From Chloroflexota bacterium (GTDB lineage Bacteria; Chloroflexota; Dormibacteria; CF-121): DNA of 50,973 nucleotides. The notes beneath the pieces are model-generated. The model worked only from the letters and a program-made list of their open reading frames with translations, searched no databases and was not told the DNA's origin. This document shows positions 36,835 through 47,168 of this stretch, one piece after another (position 1 is the first letter of the stretch; each line of letters opens with the position of its first letter). The stretch covers positions 1 to 50,973 of the forward strand of contig VBEN01000009.1 of NCBI GenBank assembly GCA_005881175.1, written 5' to 3'. The position numbers were made by a program, and so were the translations under genes.

Positions 36835-37976
36835 TGCACCTCCAGAACGTCCGCGTCCTGGGTCCAACCGGACTCTCCCTTCCGACAACCGTCGAGATCA
36901 ACGCCGCCGGTGCGGTCGAACGCGATGCCAGTGGGCTCATCCTTTCCCCGGGTTGGCTGGACCTCCATGCCCATCTGCGCGATCCCGGCTTTCCGCAAAA
37001 GGAGACGCTGCAATCGGGCGCTACCAGCGCCGCCTTCGGAGGATTCACTCACGTGGTGGCCATGGCGAATACGCGCCCGGTTACGGACCGACCTGCGCCG
37101 CTGCGGGCGTTGATGGCCCGGGCGGTGGATCTTCCAATCCGCGTGAGCTTCGTGGCCGCCGTCACGATGGGGCTCGAAGGCCGAACCCTGACGGACGCGG
37201 CGGCGCTCCGCCGGGCTGGTGCGGTCGCCCTCTCCGACGACGGCCGTCACCTGATGGACAAGGCCACCCTTCGGCGCGCGCTCAGGGCGGCGGCCGAGGC
37301 TGGGATGCCGCTGCTCATCCATGCACAGATTGAGAGGCTTGGAAATGGCCCCGAATCCGAGGCGGCCGCGGTGGAAGAGGCGCTCGAGGCGTTGCAGGCG
37401 GTCCCCGGTGCGCGCCTCCACATTCAGCACGTCAGTACCCGTGCCGGCGTCGATCTGATCCGGACCGGGAAACGGCACGCGCTGCGGGTGACGGCGGAGG
37501 CGACGCCGCACCACCTCGCGCTGACGGCGGCGGACGTCCTGGCCCTGGGCCCGCACGGCCGCGTGAACCCGCCGCTGCGATCGGTCGACGATCGTGACGC
37601 GCTGCGAGAGGCGCTGGCCGAGGGCGTGATCGATGCGATCGCGACCGATCACGCTCCTCACGACGCTGACGCCAAGGCTGCCGGCGCGAACGGATTCCAC
37701 GGCTTCGAGACCGCCCTGGCGGTCGTGATGGACTTGGGCCTTGACGATCGCGTGCTCTATCGCGCGTGCGTTGAGCGACCGCGCGAGATCATCGGACAGT
37801 CAATCGATGACGAGTGGATCCTGATCGACCCCACGGCGGAGTGGATCGTGGATGGGGGATCGTTCAAGAGTCGAGGAAAGAACACGCCGTTTGCTGGGCG
37901 GCGGGTGCGCGGACGCATCGTGATGACGACGTGCCGTAGCCAGATTGTGATGGAACGGGTGATGCAGCATGCCTGA
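36834..37976 (+). CDS. pyrC: Dihydroorotase
   Basis: Cyclises carbamoyl aspartate to dihydroorotate. It has 380 residues and belongs to the amidohydrolase superfamily. '[23 protein letters not shown]' (quoted here as two adjoining parts, HAHLRDP and the ETLQSG element) gives the first two zinc histidines. Later histidines are in 'LLIHAQIE', 'LHIQHVST' and the catalytic aspartate in 'IATDHAPHD'. This is the longer type I form, common in Gram-positive and related bacteria. It overlaps carAB by 8 bases. Confidence 0.95.
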   Translation: MHLQNVRVLGPTGLSLPTTVEINAAGAVERDASGLILSPGWLDLHAHLRDPGFPQKETLQSGATSAAFGGFTHVVAMANTRPVTDRPAPLRALMARAVDLPIRVSFVAAVTMGLEGRTLTDAAALRRAGAVALSDDGRHLMDKATLRRALRAAAEAGMPLLIHAQIERLGNGPESEAAAVEEALEALQAVPGARLHIQHVSTRAGVDLIRTGKRHALRVTAEATPHHLALTAADVLALGPHGRVNPPLRSVDDRDALREALAEGVIDAIATDHAPHDADAKAAGANGFHGFETALAVVMDLGLDDRVLYRACVERPREIIGQSIDDEWILIDPTAEWIVDGGSFKSRGKNTPFAGRRVRGRIVMTTCRSQIVMERVMQHA

Positions 37977-40900
37977 GCCGATGGTGCTCCTGCTCGAGGA
38001 CGGATTCACGCTCCATGGCGAACGCGGCGGCCAGGCCATGCAGGCGAGCGGCGAGGTGGTCATCAACACCTGCATGACGGGATACCAGGAGGTCCTTTCG
38101 GACCCGTCTTACGCCGGCCAGATGGTGGTCATGACCTATCCCCTGGTCGGCAACTACGGCGCCACCGCGGATTTCCAGGAATCGGCGCGGCCCTGGGCTC
38201 GGGCCCTGATTACTCGCCAGCTCAGTCGCTTCGAGGAGCATTGGCGCAGCCGCCAGTCACTCGTCGAATGGCTGGATGGCTTCGGCATCCCGATCATGAC
38301 CGGTTGCGACAGTCGGCGGCTGGCGCGGCATCTTCGGACAACCGGCGCTCAGCGCGCGATCATCGGGCCCCGCCAGGAACTCGCATCCCTCCGGGAGCGG
38401 ATCCAGCGGGTGCCCGCGCTCGAGGAGCAGGACCTGGTGCGCCAGGTCTCGGAAGGATTCAGCGACGTCGTCGAGCCGCTCGATCCCGCGCTTTGCTCAC
38501 CCTCCCCCTCTGCGGGAGGGCAGGGTGGGGGCTTTCGGCAGTGGCCCGGGCTTCGCGTCGTAGTCGTCGATTACGGTGTCAAACGCAATACCCTGCGCTC
38601 GCTGCGATCCCGGGGAGTCGAGGTCGATGTGCTGCCCTACGACAGTGATCTGCAGGCGGTCCTCGATCGCCGGCCCGACGCGGTGGTGCTGTCGAATGGC
38701 CCGGGCGATCCGGCGCAACTGCAACCGGCGGTCGCGATGACTCGGGCACTCATTCAGCGCTTGCCGGTACTCGGCATCTGTATGGGGCACCAGTTGATCG
38801 GACAGGCGGCCGGCGCCCGCACCTCAAGGCTCTCGTTCGGCCACCACGGTGGAAACCACCCGGTGATGGACCTCCGTAGCAGGCGCGTGACCATGACCTC
38901 CCAGAACCACGAGTTCCAGGTCGACGGTGAGAGCCTGCCGCGGGACAGCGGATTCGTCGTCAGTCACCGCAATCTGCACGATGGATCGGTCGAGGGACTC
39001 GTGCATACGCGGCTCCCGGTCCGCTCGGTCCAATTTCATCCTGAAGGCGGTCCTGGACCGCAGGACAACCAGGTGATCTTCGACGAATTCCTCGACCTGG
39101 TCGCCGGCCGGCCAGCGCCGGTCGCCCACGTTCTCTCCAGGCCCGCGCGCCCGAACATGGTTCTCGTGATCGGGTCGGGGCCGATCGTCATCGGCCAGGC
39201 AGCCGAGTTCGATTACGCGGGTACGCAGGCCTGCAAAGCCCTGCGTGAAGAAGGCGTTCGAACGGTGCTGGTGAATTCGAACCCGGCAACGATCATGACC
39301 GACGAGGGCGTCGCTGATCGCGTGTACATCGAGCCGCTGACGGTCGAGGCGGTGACGGCCATCATCGAGCGCGAGCGGCCGGACGGCCTGCTGGCCACCC
39401 TGGGCGGGCAGACCGGGCTCAACCTCGCGGTCGCCCTTGCCGACGCGGGGGTGCTGGAACGGTGCCAGGTCCGGGTGCTGGGAACGCCGATGGCGGCGAT
39501 CCGGGAAGCCGAAGACCGGGAGGCGTTCAAGAACGTCCTGCTTCGAATCGGCGAACCAGCTCCGGCCAGCCGGACCGTTAACACGGTGGATGCGGCGCAG
39601 GAGTTCGGCGCCTCGATTGGCTTTCCGCTGGTTGTACGACCCGCCTACACCCTGGGTGGGACCGGTGGCGGCATGGCGCGGAGCCCGCTCGAGCTTGAAG
39701 TCGTGGTCCGCGAAGGCCTGGCGGCCAGTCCGATCCGTCAGGTTCTGGTCGAGCGCGCGCTGATCGGCTGGAAAGAAATTGAGTATGAGGTGATGCGGGA
39801 CGCCAATGACACCTGCATCGCCGTCTGCAACATGGAAAACATCGACCCAATGGGCGTCCATACCGGCGACAGCATCGTGGTCGCCCCCAGCCAGACCCTG
39901 TCGGACCGCCAGTATCAGATGTTGCGCTCGGCTGCCCTGCGCATCATCCGCGAGCTTCGCATCGAGGGTGGTTGCAATGTGCAGTTTGCCCTCGATCCCG
40001 TATCCGATCAGTACTACGTGATCGAGGTCAACCCGCGAGTCAGCCGGTCATCGGCGCTGGCCTCGAAGGCGACCGGCTACCCGATTGCCCGGGTGGCCGC
40101 CAAGATCGCCGCCGGCCGCTTGCTGCATGAGATTCCCAACGCGGTGACGGGGAAGACGACGGCCGCCTTTGAGCCGGCGTTGGACTACTGCGTGGTAAAA
40201 ATTCCTCGCTGGCCTTTCGATAAATTCCCGGCCGCGGACCGGACGCTGGGAACCCAGATGAAATCGACCGGCGAGGTGATGGCCATCGAGCGCACCTTCG
40301 AGGCGGCGCTCAACAAAGCCATCCGGGCCCTGGAACAGCGGCTACCGGACGCCGCACAACTGCGTGGCCGCCCGGATCTCCTGCATCAGCCGAATGACCG
40401 GCGTTTGATGGCCGTCCTCCAGGCCTTGCGAGATGGCGCGTCACAGAGCGAGATCTGCAGCGCGACCGGATATGCGCCATGGTTTGTCGAGCGGCTCGCC
40501 GCTATCACCGCCCTGGAGGCCGAACTGGCGAACGGGTCACGCGATCACGACCTCATGTTGCGCGCCAAGCGCTGCGGCTTTGACGACGGACGGATCGCCG
40601 AACTAAGCAGCGGCCGCCTGCCGCTGCTGGCGATCGAGCCGACCTTCCGCCAGGTTGATACGTGCGCCGCCGAGTTCGCAGCGGTCACGCCCTATTACTA
40701 CGCAACCTACGAAGATGAGGATGAGATCATCCGCAGCGGCAACACCGCCGTTGCGGTCATCGGGTCGGGGCCGATCCGGATCGGCCAGGGCATCGAGTTC
40801 GACTACTGCAGCGTTCATGCGTCGGCGGCCTTGCAGGCGGCCGGCCTCGACAGCGTGCTCATCAATAGCAATCCAGAGACGGTCAGCACCGACTTCGACG

Positions 40901-42345
40901 CCTCCACTCGACTCTATTTCGAGCCGCTCGACCTCGAGGGCGTTCGCAACGTACTCCGCCGTGACCCAGTGCTCGGCGTCGTGGTCCAGTTCGGCGGGCA
41001 AACCGGATTGAACCTTGCGGACGCGTTGGCTGAGGGCGGCGTGCGTATCCTGGGGTCGTCGGTCGATACCATCGACCTCGCCGAAGACCGTCGGCGCTGC
41101 GAAGCGCTGTTACGCGCTAGCGGCATCCCGCAGTCCCCAGGTGGTTCGGCCACCAGTGCCGACGACGCGCTGGCCATCGCGCGCCGGGTCGGATACCCGG
41201 TGCTGGTTCGGCCGTCGTACGTTCTGGGCGGTCGAGGGATGGAGATCGTGCATTCGGCTGAGGATCTGCGCCGTTACGTCGATGCCGCCATCGCGTTCGG
41301 CGTTCGCGGTCCGATCTTGATCGACAAGTATCTGCTGGGCCGCGAGCTCGACGTCGATGCCGTCTGCGACGGTGAGGCGGTACTGATCCCGGGCATCCTG
41401 GAGCACATCGAGCGGGCCGGAGTCCATTCCGGGGACTCGTTTGCGGTCTATCCCCCGATCACCTTGACCTCCGAAGAAACGCAGCGCGTGGTCGAGGCGA
41501 CACGGCTCATCGCCCGACTCGTTAAGGCGGTGGGGCTGATCAACATTCAGTTTGTGATCCAGGAAGGGATTCCGTATGTGCTCGAGGTGAATCCTCGTGC
41601 CAGCCGCACGGTGCCGTTCCTAAGCAAGGTGACCGGCGTGCCGATGGTGACTCTCGCTACCAATGCGTCGCTCGGCCATTCGCTGGCTGAGCAGGGATTC
41701 AGCGGCGGTCTTCAGCCCAACCGCCCCCTGTTTGCGGTGAAAGCCCCTGTCTTCTCCATGGCGAAGCTGCCCGCGGTTGACGCCGTGCTGGGGCCGGAGA
41801 TGAAGTCGACAGGGGAGGCGATGGGCATCGCCCCCGACCTGGCGATGGCGCAGTATAAGGCGTTCCTCTCGACCATGCTGGAGTTGCCGCCCGATGGTGC
41901 GGCTCTCTGCTCGATTGCCGACGCCGACAAGGCGGAGGCGCTGCCCATCCTGCGCGCGTTTCATGGCCTCGGCCTCACGCTCTACGCGACCAGCGGCACC
42001 GCGAGCCTGCTGCGCGAGTCGGGCATCCCGGCGACCATCGTGCAGAAGCTGCGTGATGGACATCCAAATGTGGTCGACGCCATCCGCGCGGGCACGGTTC
42101 AACTGGTCGTCAATACTGTGTCGTCGGCGGGGCCGCTCAGTGACAACGGTCCCGGCGTGCCCCTTCGCGATGGGTATGAAATTCGGCGGGCATCCGTTGA
42201 GCGGCGCATTCCGTGTCTGACGTCCCTCGACACAGCCCGCGCGTTGGTCCAGGCGTTGCGGGCCTGGCGGCGCGAGCATCGCTCCCAGGTCGCCTCACTT
42301 GGCGAGTATGTCGGGTCAGCCGTAACCGCAGACGTGCGCGCATGA
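37969..42345 (+). CDS. carAB: Carbamoyl-phosphate synthetase, glutaminase and synthetase subunits fused
   Basis: One 1458-residue ORF covering both subunits. Residues 1 to about 384 are CarA: an N-terminal swivel domain, then a glutaminase domain with the nucleophile at C271 ('GICMGHQL') and the '[11 protein letters not shown]' His/Glu motif. A linker of about a dozen residues leads to CarB, beginning '[19 protein letters not shown]' at residue 397: two ATP-grasp halves (the second begins near residue 924, '[14 protein letters not shown]') and a C-terminal MGS-type allosteric domain (last ~130 residues). No stop or frameshift is seen at the join. An in-frame ATG at 39157 has no Shine-Dalgarno. 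A GC-rich repeat encodes about 12 residues (177-189) between the CarA domains. Confidence 0.95.
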   Translation: MPEPMVLLLEDGFTLHGERGGQAMQASGEVVINTCMTGYQEVLSDPSYAGQMVVMTYPLVGNYGATADFQESARPWARALITRQLSRFEEHWRSRQSLVEWLDGFGIPIMTGCDSRRLARHLRTTGAQRAIIGPRQELASLRERIQRVPALEEQDLVRQVSEGFSDVVEPLDPALCSPSPSAGGQGGGFRQWPGLRVVVVDYGVKRNTLRSLRSRGVEVDVLPYDSDLQAVLDRRPDAVVLSNGPGDPAQLQPAVAMTRALIQRLPVLGICMGHQLIGQAAGARTSRLSFGHHGGNHPVMDLRSRRVTMTSQNHEFQVDGESLPRDSGFVVSHRNLHDGSVEGLVHTRLPVRSVQFHPEGGPGPQDNQVIFDEFLDLVAGRPAPVAHVLSRPARPNMVLVIGSGPIVIGQAAEFDYAGTQACKALREEGVRTVLVNSNPATIMTDEGVADRVYIEPLTVEAVTAIIERERPDGLLATLGGQTGLNLAVALADAGVLERCQVRVLGTPMAAIREAEDREAFKNVLLRIGEPAPASRTVNTVDAAQEFGASIGFPLVVRPAYTLGGTGGGMARSPLELEVVVREGLAASPIRQVLVERALIGWKEIEYEVMRDANDTCIAVCNMENIDPMGVHTGDSIVVAPSQTLSDRQYQMLRSAALRIIRELRIEGGCNVQFALDPVSDQYYVIEVNPRVSRSSALASKATGYPIARVAAKIAAGRLLHEIPNAVTGKTTAAFEPALDYCVVKIPRWPFDKFPAADRTLGTQMKSTGEVMAIERTFEAALNKAIRALEQRLPDAAQLRGRPDLLHQPNDRRLMAVLQALRDGASQSEICSATGYAPWFVERLAAITALEAELANGSRDHDLMLRAKRCGFDDGRIAELSSGRLPLLAIEPTFRQVDTCAAEFAAVTPYYYATYEDEDEIIRSGNTAVAVIGSGPIRIGQGIEFDYCSVHASAALQAAGLDSVLINSNPETVSTDFDASTRLYFEPLDLEGVRNVLRRDPVLGVVVQFGGQTGLNLADALAEGGVRILGSSVDTIDLAEDRRRCEALLRASGIPQSPGGSATSADDALAIARRVGYPVLVRPSYVLGGRGMEIVHSAEDLRRYVDAAIAFGVRGPILIDKYLLGRELDVDAVCDGEAVLIPGILEHIERAGVHSGDSFAVYPPITLTSEETQRVVEATRLIARLVKAVGLINIQFVIQEGIPYVLEVNPRASRTVPFLSKVTGVPMVTLATNASLGHSLAEQGFSGGLQPNRPLFAVKAPVFSMAKLPAVDAVLGPEMKSTGEAMGIAPDLAMAQYKAFLSTMLELPPDGAALCSIADADKAEALPILRAFHGLGLTLYATSGTASLLRESGIPATIVQKLRDGHPNVVDAIRAGTVQLVVNTVSSAGPLSDNGPGVPLRDGYEIRRASVERRIPCLTSLDTARALVQALRAWRREHRSQVASLGEYVGSAVTADVRA
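38496..38531 (+). repeat. GC-rich palindromic repeat, copy 2 (inside carAB)
   Basis: CTCACCCTCCCCCTC-TGCGGGAGGG-CAGGGTGGGGG (read in parts). It aligns over its full length with the purS copy and shares the C-run/G-run hairpin. It is read through in frame and falls in the linker between the two CarA domains, where an insertion is structurally tolerable. Confidence 0.6.
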
Positions 42346-43154
42346 GCCTTGCCCTTGCCCCGGCCGTAGTGGTGCAGCGGTCGACGCCGATGCGCGATGC
42401 CATTGAGCTCGTCGTCCATCACCCGCCGTCCGCGGCCGCGGTGAAGCCGGGCCAGTTTTTCCAGCTGGCAGTCGCCGCGCCGCAGACGATCCTGCGCCGC
42501 CCCTACAGCGCCGCCTGGGCCGATCCGCAGGGTGGTCGGATCGGGTTCATCTTCAATGTCGTTGGGGCAGGTAGCGGCTGGCTGGCGGTTCGTCACGAAG
42601 GCCATGAACTGGACCTGCTGGGCCCGCTCGGCCGCGGGTTCAGCCTCGAGGGGGAGCGTCCTGTCATCTGCATGGCCGGGGGGCTGGGTGTGGCTGTCTT
42701 CCCCGGAGTCGTCCAGGCGCTGGTCGCCCGCAAACGACGGGTCACGATGTTGCTTGGCGCCCGGACCTCGTCGCAGCTGTTGCCCGCCGATCGTTTCACC
42801 GGCGCCGATGTCCTTACCGCGACCGATGATGGCAGCGCCGGCTATCACGGCTCGGTCGTCAACCTGTTCACCTCAACCCTGCGAGGGAGGGTCGGGGTGG
42901 AGGCGGTCGACATTCTCACGTGCGGTCCAACCCCGATGTTGCAGGCCCTGATCGAAAACGTCCGTCAACTCGGGTTGCCGCTGGAATCCATCCAGGTCGC
43001 GCTGGAGACCCCGATGGGGTGCGGCGTCGGCACCTGCCTCGGCTGCGCCATTCCACGAGCTGGGGGCGGCTACCTGCTCAGCTGCATTGACGGGCCCTGC
43101 GTGCGCGCCGATCGGATCGATTGGGGTCGGATGACGGATGCCTTCCATGGCTGA
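42342..43154 (+). CDS. pyrK: Dihydroorotate dehydrogenase B, electron-transfer subunit
   Basis: FAD/2Fe-2S subunit that links the PyrD FMN to NAD. It has 270 residues, with an FAD-binding barrel ('[11 protein letters not shown]'), a nucleotide-binding domain ('[18 protein letters not shown]', '[14 protein letters not shown]') and a C-terminal iron-sulfur site with '[15 protein letters not shown]'-type cysteines plus a late cysteine in 'LSCIDGPCV'. The ATG overlaps the carAB stop (ATGA). The loop '[14 protein letters not shown]' is encoded by a G-rich stretch resembling the palindromic repeat. Confidence 0.94.
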   Translation: MSLALAPAVVVQRSTPMRDAIELVVHHPPSAAAVKPGQFFQLAVAAPQTILRRPYSAAWADPQGGRIGFIFNVVGAGSGWLAVRHEGHELDLLGPLGRGFSLEGERPVICMAGGLGVAVFPGVVQALVARKRRVTMLLGARTSSQLLPADRFTGADVLTATDDGSAGYHGSVVNLFTSTLRGRVGVEAVDILTCGPTPMLQALIENVRQLGLPLESIQVALETPMGCGVGTCLGCAIPRAGGGYLLSCIDGPCVRADRIDWGRMTDAFHG

Positions 43155-44079
43155 CCAGGTGGATCTCAGCGTTAGCCTCGGCCGCGGGCTGCGCCTACGC
43201 AGCCCGGTGATGGTGGCCTCGGGCACCTTCGGTTACGGCTTCGATGCGCATGGGGCGGATCGCACCGCGCTCGGGGCGATCGTCACCAAGGGAACAACCC
43301 CAGGAGCGCGTGAGGGGAATGCCCCTACCCGGATCGCCGAAACACCATCGGCCATGCTCAACGCCATTGGGTTGCAAAACCCGGGCGTCGACCACGTGGT
43401 CCGTGTGTACGCGCCGAAGTGGGCGACCTGGGATGTGCCGGTGATTGTCAACGTCGCTGGTGACGCGGTCGACGACTATGTTGCTGTGGCCCGCCGTCTC
43501 GACGGCGTCGCAGGGATCGCTGGATTGGAGCTGAATATCTCGTGCCCGAACGTCGCCAACGGCCTGCAGTTCGGAGTTGACCCCAGGATGGCGGCTCAAC
43601 TGACCGCCGGAGTGCGGGCCGTCACCCGGTTACCGTTGCTGGTCAAGCTGACGCCCAACGTGACGGACATCGTTGCGGTCGGCCGTGCTGTCGAAGATGC
43701 CGGTGCCGACGGTGTGTCCGCCATCAATACCTATCTGGGGATGGCGATTGACGTTCGGCGTCGCCGGCCGGTGCTGTCCCGGGGAAGCGGCGGACTGAGC
43801 GGCCCCGCCATCAAGCCACTCGCCCTGCATGCGGTGTGGGAGTTGGCGGCTGCACTGCGCATTCCGGTTGTCGGTGTCGGTGGGATCACGACCGCGGCCG
43901 ACGCGCTGGAGTTCTTGCTGGCCGGCGCCGCAGCGGTTCAGCTTGGGACCGTGAACTACGTGCGGCCGCAGGCGGTCCGCGAGATCCATGATGGGATCGC
44001 CGCGTACATTGCGGCGCACGATCTGCGCCACCTCGGCGCCTTGCCGATCCGGCAGGCCCGGGTGGAGGCGCATGTCTGA
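43147..44079 (+). CDS. pyrD: Dihydroorotate dehydrogenase, class 1B catalytic subunit
   Basis: FMN-dependent oxidation of dihydroorotate to orotate. It has about 310 residues. Features are 'MVASGTFGYGF', 'AMLNAIGLQNPGVD', the active-site 'LELNISCPNV' cysteine (the class 1 base) and 'GVGGITTAADALEFLLAGAAAVQLGT'. The upstream PyrK shows it is class 1B. The ATG at 43147 is preferred; an ATG at 43138 is also in frame. It overlaps both neighbours by a few bases. Confidence 0.95.
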   Translation: MADQVDLSVSLGRGLRLRSPVMVASGTFGYGFDAHGADRTALGAIVTKGTTPGAREGNAPTRIAETPSAMLNAIGLQNPGVDHVVRVYAPKWATWDVPVIVNVAGDAVDDYVAVARRLDGVAGIAGLELNISCPNVANGLQFGVDPRMAAQLTAGVRAVTRLPLLVKLTPNVTDIVAVGRAVEDAGADGVSAINTYLGMAIDVRRRRPVLSRGSGGLSGPAIKPLALHAVWELAAALRIPVVGVGGITTAADALEFLLAGAAAVQLGTVNYVRPQAVREIHDGIAAYIAAHDLRHLGALPIRQARVEAHV

Positions 44080-44689
44080 AGAGGATCGAGGGCAGCAAGC
44101 TGCGGCGCGGCGGGCATTCGAGTCGGCCGGCGCCTTTCTCCGTGGTCACTTCGTGTACACCAGCGGTCGGCATGGTGCCGACTACCTCGAGAAATTCCGC
44201 GTCCTCGAAGATCCGCAGTCAACGATGAAGCTGGCGGCGATGATCGCCGGGCACTTCAGGTCGTTTGGTACGCAGTTCGTCGCCGGTCCCACCACGGGAG
44301 GCATCATTCTTGCCTACGAAGTTGCCCGGCAGCTCGGCGTCGATGCGGTGTATGTCGAGCGCGGCGACCGGGGCGGTCGCGTCTTACGCCGCGGTTTCGA
44401 GATCCCGCCGGGGGCCCGCGTCCTGGTGGTCGACGACGTGGTGACGACTGGCGGATCAGTCGCGGAGACGCGGGCCTGCATCACGGAATCGGGCGGCCGC
44501 GTGGTCGGGATCGGGGTCCTGGCCGACCGCACCGCGGGCCGGACGGAGGCGGACGTGCCCCTATTCGCCTGCCTTAGCCTCGATTTTCCGTCGTACGTAC
44601 CCGAGGAATGTCCTCAGTGTGCCGCCGGCGTGCCGATCGCGCCACCTCGGGGCAGCGGCAAACGCGCTGCGTCCGCTCCGCGAAGCTAA
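44072..44689 (+). CDS. pyrE: Orotate phosphoribosyltransferase
   Basis: Orotate + PRPP to OMP. It has 205 residues with the N-terminal 'FVYTSGRHGADYLEKF', the 'GPTTGGIILAYEVARQLG' loop and the PRPP motif 'VLVVDDVVTTGGSVAET'. The ATG at 44072 overlaps the pyrD stop by 8 bases; longer in-frame reading upstream lies within pyrD. Last gene of the pyrimidine operon; pyrF, which completes UMP synthesis, is not in the window. Confidence 0.95.
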   Translation: MSEEDRGQQAAARRAFESAGAFLRGHFVYTSGRHGADYLEKFRVLEDPQSTMKLAAMIAGHFRSFGTQFVAGPTTGGIILAYEVARQLGVDAVYVERGDRGGRVLRRGFEIPPGARVLVVDDVVTTGGSVAETRACITESGGRVVGIGVLADRTAGRTEADVPLFACLSLDFPSYVPEECPQCAAGVPIAPPRGSGKRAASAPRS

Positions 44690-44693
44690 TTCG

Positions 44694-45350
44694 TTACTGC
44701 AACCAGGACGGCGCCGCGACTGGCGGCCGATGCAGCTGTTCGCGCATCTCGCGGCGGAGGCTCAGGCGAGCCGCAGCCGGATCCATGGGTCGAGACGGCT
44801 GCGCCGCCGCTATCGGCGGGCGGACCGATGCCGGGGCCCCCTGCTCTTCGCCCGCCCTGCCCCGCGCGGCACGCAACACATGACGTAGGCGCACGGTCCA
44901 CGCCACCTTGCCGAAGTCCCACTGGCCGAGTGCCGGCTCGTGTTCCGGCTCGCGTTCGATTCGCACGGTGAGACTCTGTTCGTGATCGAGGTCGGCAAGC
45001 TGAAGGGCAGCCGCCGAAGCGTTAACCGAGGCCATAACGGCGACAGCGGATGCGGCGGTATCGCGCAGGATGCGCATGATGGCGTGGGTCGGCACCAGAT
45101 TGTCGAGCGCCAACTCCGGGTCGAGGACCAGCTGGACGGCCGATCCGGATGCGGACCCCGCGACAGCCAGATGATCGAGATCCCATATCGATTCCTTGCC
45201 ACCCGGATCAACCACGAAGACCGTGGTCGCCAACAGCTCGGTTGGCGCCAGGGCCTTAACGCGCTCCCGAGCGGTTCCCTCGGCGAGCTCTCGAAGTCGA
45301 TCCAGCTGGGAGCGCTGCGTTAGGCAGCCGTGTTCATCAATGTCTTGCAT
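44694..45350 (-). CDS. Hypothetical protein
   Basis: Not recognised. About 218 residues, acidic in the first half and Arg/Ala/Pro-rich at the C-terminus ('ARGRAGEEQ', 'LSLRREMREQL'), with no signal peptide or membrane segment. The middle ('FVVDPGGKESIWDLDHLAV' to 'LADLDHEQSLTVRIE') looks like a small alpha/beta domain. The ATG at 45350 is supported by a promoter about 50 bases upstream; the frame is open to 45401. It converges on pyrE with 4 bases between stops. Codon use looks like its neighbours. Confidence 0.6.
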   Translation of the reverse strand: MQDIDEHGCLTQRSQLDRLRELAEGTARERVKALAPTELLATTVFVVDPGGKESIWDLDHLAVAGSASGSAVQLVLDPELALDNLVPTHAIMRILRDTAASAVAVMASVNASAAALQLADLDHEQSLTVRIEREPEHEPALGQWDFGKVAWTVRLRHVLRAARGRAGEEQGAPASVRPPIAAAQPSRPMDPAAARLSLRREMREQLHRPPVAAPSWLQ

Positions 45351-45404
45351 GTTGTGCCTGCCCTTCTGAACGTGGGATGCTGCGGCCACGCAGCGCTGCA
45401 AACA

Positions 45405-45433
45405 ATTCTAATCAGCGTGTGGTCGTGACGCAA
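45405..45433 (-). promoter_or_regulatory. Promoter of the hypothetical gene beside pyrE
   Basis: On the minus strand TTGCGT (45433-45428) and TAGAAT (45410-45405) are exactly 17 bases apart. Transcription would begin near 45398, about 48 bases before the ATG at 45350. Confidence 0.5.
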
Positions 45434-45577
45434 CAGATTTTTTCGCGCTTATCCCCACGAGCTCCGTTTCCTGAGCGAGTTCTCATAAACGCTTCGTGGC
45501 AGCCATAAGTTACGCCGCTTTTCAACAGGTCGCGGTTTCGTACCAATCTCTGCCGTCGCCGCGTTGTGAGGGCAGCG

Positions 45578-46372
45578 ATGAAGATCACAAGGATCGGAGC
45601 GATCATCAGCGGCATCGCCCTCGGCACCGCAACTGGTGCGGCGCTTCAGCTCAACGCGGTCAGCGCGTCGGGCGCGAGCCACAACCTGCCGCTGGTGGCC
45701 CCGACCGCGATCGGGAGTCCCGCCCCCAGCCCTTCTCATAGCCCCGGATGCCCGGCAATCAAGCTCGCCCTTGCTTTCACCAGCAATGTGGTCGATACCT
45801 CCACGCTCGATCTACATCTTCCGTGGGGTCAGCCGGGCGATCCAGAGGGACAAATGGTTGAGGATTACGGCGCCTACAACGGCACTACGATCCGAAAGCA
45901 CCTGCCGGTGCACGACGTGACGACAGGGTCGCTAGTGGAGCTGTCCGGTCACAACGCCATCGACATCGTGCTCGACAGTGGGACGCCGCTGCATGCCGTG
46001 ACCTCGGGGACCGCATACCGGATTACGAACTGGACGATTCCGGGCTTTCCGCAGGGTTGGGCATCCGTAGTGGTGTCTGATGTCCTCAAGGACGACCAGG
46101 GCGATCCGATTGCGTTCCTGTACGGCCACGTCCGCGAGTTTGATGCTCAGAATGGGCAGCACGTCGAAGCGGGCGCCTTGCTTGCCAAGAGCGGCGGGGA
46201 CCCGGATGATCCGGGCGCCGGCTTCAGTGACATGGCGAACGTCCATTTTGAGGTGGTCGAGTCCCAGCATCCGTTAGCGGCCCACGCGGGTACGGTCAAT
46301 CCACATCAGTTCCTCGTGAACCTCTACGACCACGCCGCGCACGCGCCGCTGGGTTGCGCGCCCACGCAATAG
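45578..46372 (+). CDS. Secreted M23-like peptidase-fold protein, possibly inactive
   Basis: A 264-residue exported protein with an N-terminal hydrophobic signal (about 5-30), a Ser/Pro linker, and an M23-type domain. The first zinc motif is 'GHNAIDIV' (H and D retained) and 'YGHVREF' is present. The second motif, normally HxH, reads 'NVHFEV': the first histidine, which serves in catalysis, is Asn. It may be inactive, bind without cutting, or use another residue. The ATG at 45578 follows GAGGG. It lies beside an L,D-transpeptidase gene on the same strand (128-base gap), consistent with a wall-related job. Confidence 0.75.
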   Translation: MKITRIGAIISGIALGTATGAALQLNAVSASGASHNLPLVAPTAIGSPAPSPSHSPGCPAIKLALAFTSNVVDTSTLDLHLPWGQPGDPEGQMVEDYGAYNGTTIRKHLPVHDVTTGSLVELSGHNAIDIVLDSGTPLHAVTSGTAYRITNWTIPGFPQGWASVVVSDVLKDDQGDPIAFLYGHVREFDAQNGQHVEAGALLAKSGGDPDDPGAGFSDMANVHFEVVESQHPLAAHAGTVNPHQFLVNLYDHAAHAPLGCAPTQ

Positions 46373-46499
46373 CCGACTAAACGACGCCCTGAGCCGGCGC
46401 CAAAAACGGCTGTGGTGGCAAAAGGTTACGGATAACTTCTCCTAACGAGGGCGCGTTCCTTCTATGTAGTCGACCAATCGTACGCAGGAAGGGAGCGCG

Positions 46500-47156
46500 A
46501 TGACCAAGCGAACCATGATCCGGGTTGGATCAACGGTCAGTGTCTTTATTCTCTTCGGACTCATCGGGGGCATTTTTCTCAACACGCTGTTGACCAGCGC
46601 GGCCAACTCACCGATGGTGGCTCCAGTTTCGACTCCGAGCACCGACGCGACCTCTGAGCCGACAACAACCCCGGTCGCAGACCCGACACCATCCGAGGCC
46701 GCGACGCTAACACCCACGGTCCCCCCGGTCGTGGCGACGCCCACACCGGCGCCGACCCCTGCCGCTCAGGGCAAGCTAATCGTGGTTACCCTGGCGACGC
46801 AGAGCCTGACGGCCTACGAGAACGGCAAGGTCGTCGCGACAACCGTGGTGGCAACCGGTAGGCCGGCTCTGCCAACGCTCACCGGTACCTTCCACATCAA
46901 GGCCAAATACACGCCTTATCAGTTCATCTCGCCCTGGCCGAAGAGCAGCCCCTACTGGTATGCCAGCGCCTGGGTGAAATACGCGATGCTCTACCAGGAC
47001 GGCGGATACTTCATCCACGACGCGCCCTGGCGCACGGTGTACGGTCCCGGCGCCAACCTGACGAATGGAACGCACGGGTGCGTCAACGTACCGCTCAACA
47101 CCATGACCTTCCTCTACAAGTGGGCCGGAGTCGGTACGACCGTCATCGTGCAGTAA
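46500..47156 (+). CDS. L,D-transpeptidase (YkuD domain), membrane-anchored
   Basis: Forms 3-3 peptidoglycan cross-links or attaches proteins to the wall. It has 218 residues: a short basic N-terminus, a transmembrane helix (about 12-32), a Thr/Pro linker (about 40-90), then a YkuD domain. The domain starts at 'KLIVVTLATQSLTAYENGK' and ends with the catalytic 'HGCVNVP' motif; an upstream 'YFIHDAPW' supplies the other histidine. The ATG at 46500 is preceded by AGGAAGGGAG. Complete and probably active, with the catalytic domain outside the membrane. Confidence 0.9.
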   Translation: MTKRTMIRVGSTVSVFILFGLIGGIFLNTLLTSAANSPMVAPVSTPSTDATSEPTTTPVADPTPSEAATLTPTVPPVVATPTPAPTPAAQGKLIVVTLATQSLTAYENGKVVATTVVATGRPALPTLTGTFHIKAKYTPYQFISPWPKSSPYWYASAWVKYAMLYQDGGYFIHDAPWRTVYGPGANLTNGTHGCVNVPLNTMTFLYKWAGVGTTVIVQ

Positions 47157-47168
47157 CCCGTCAGGGAC

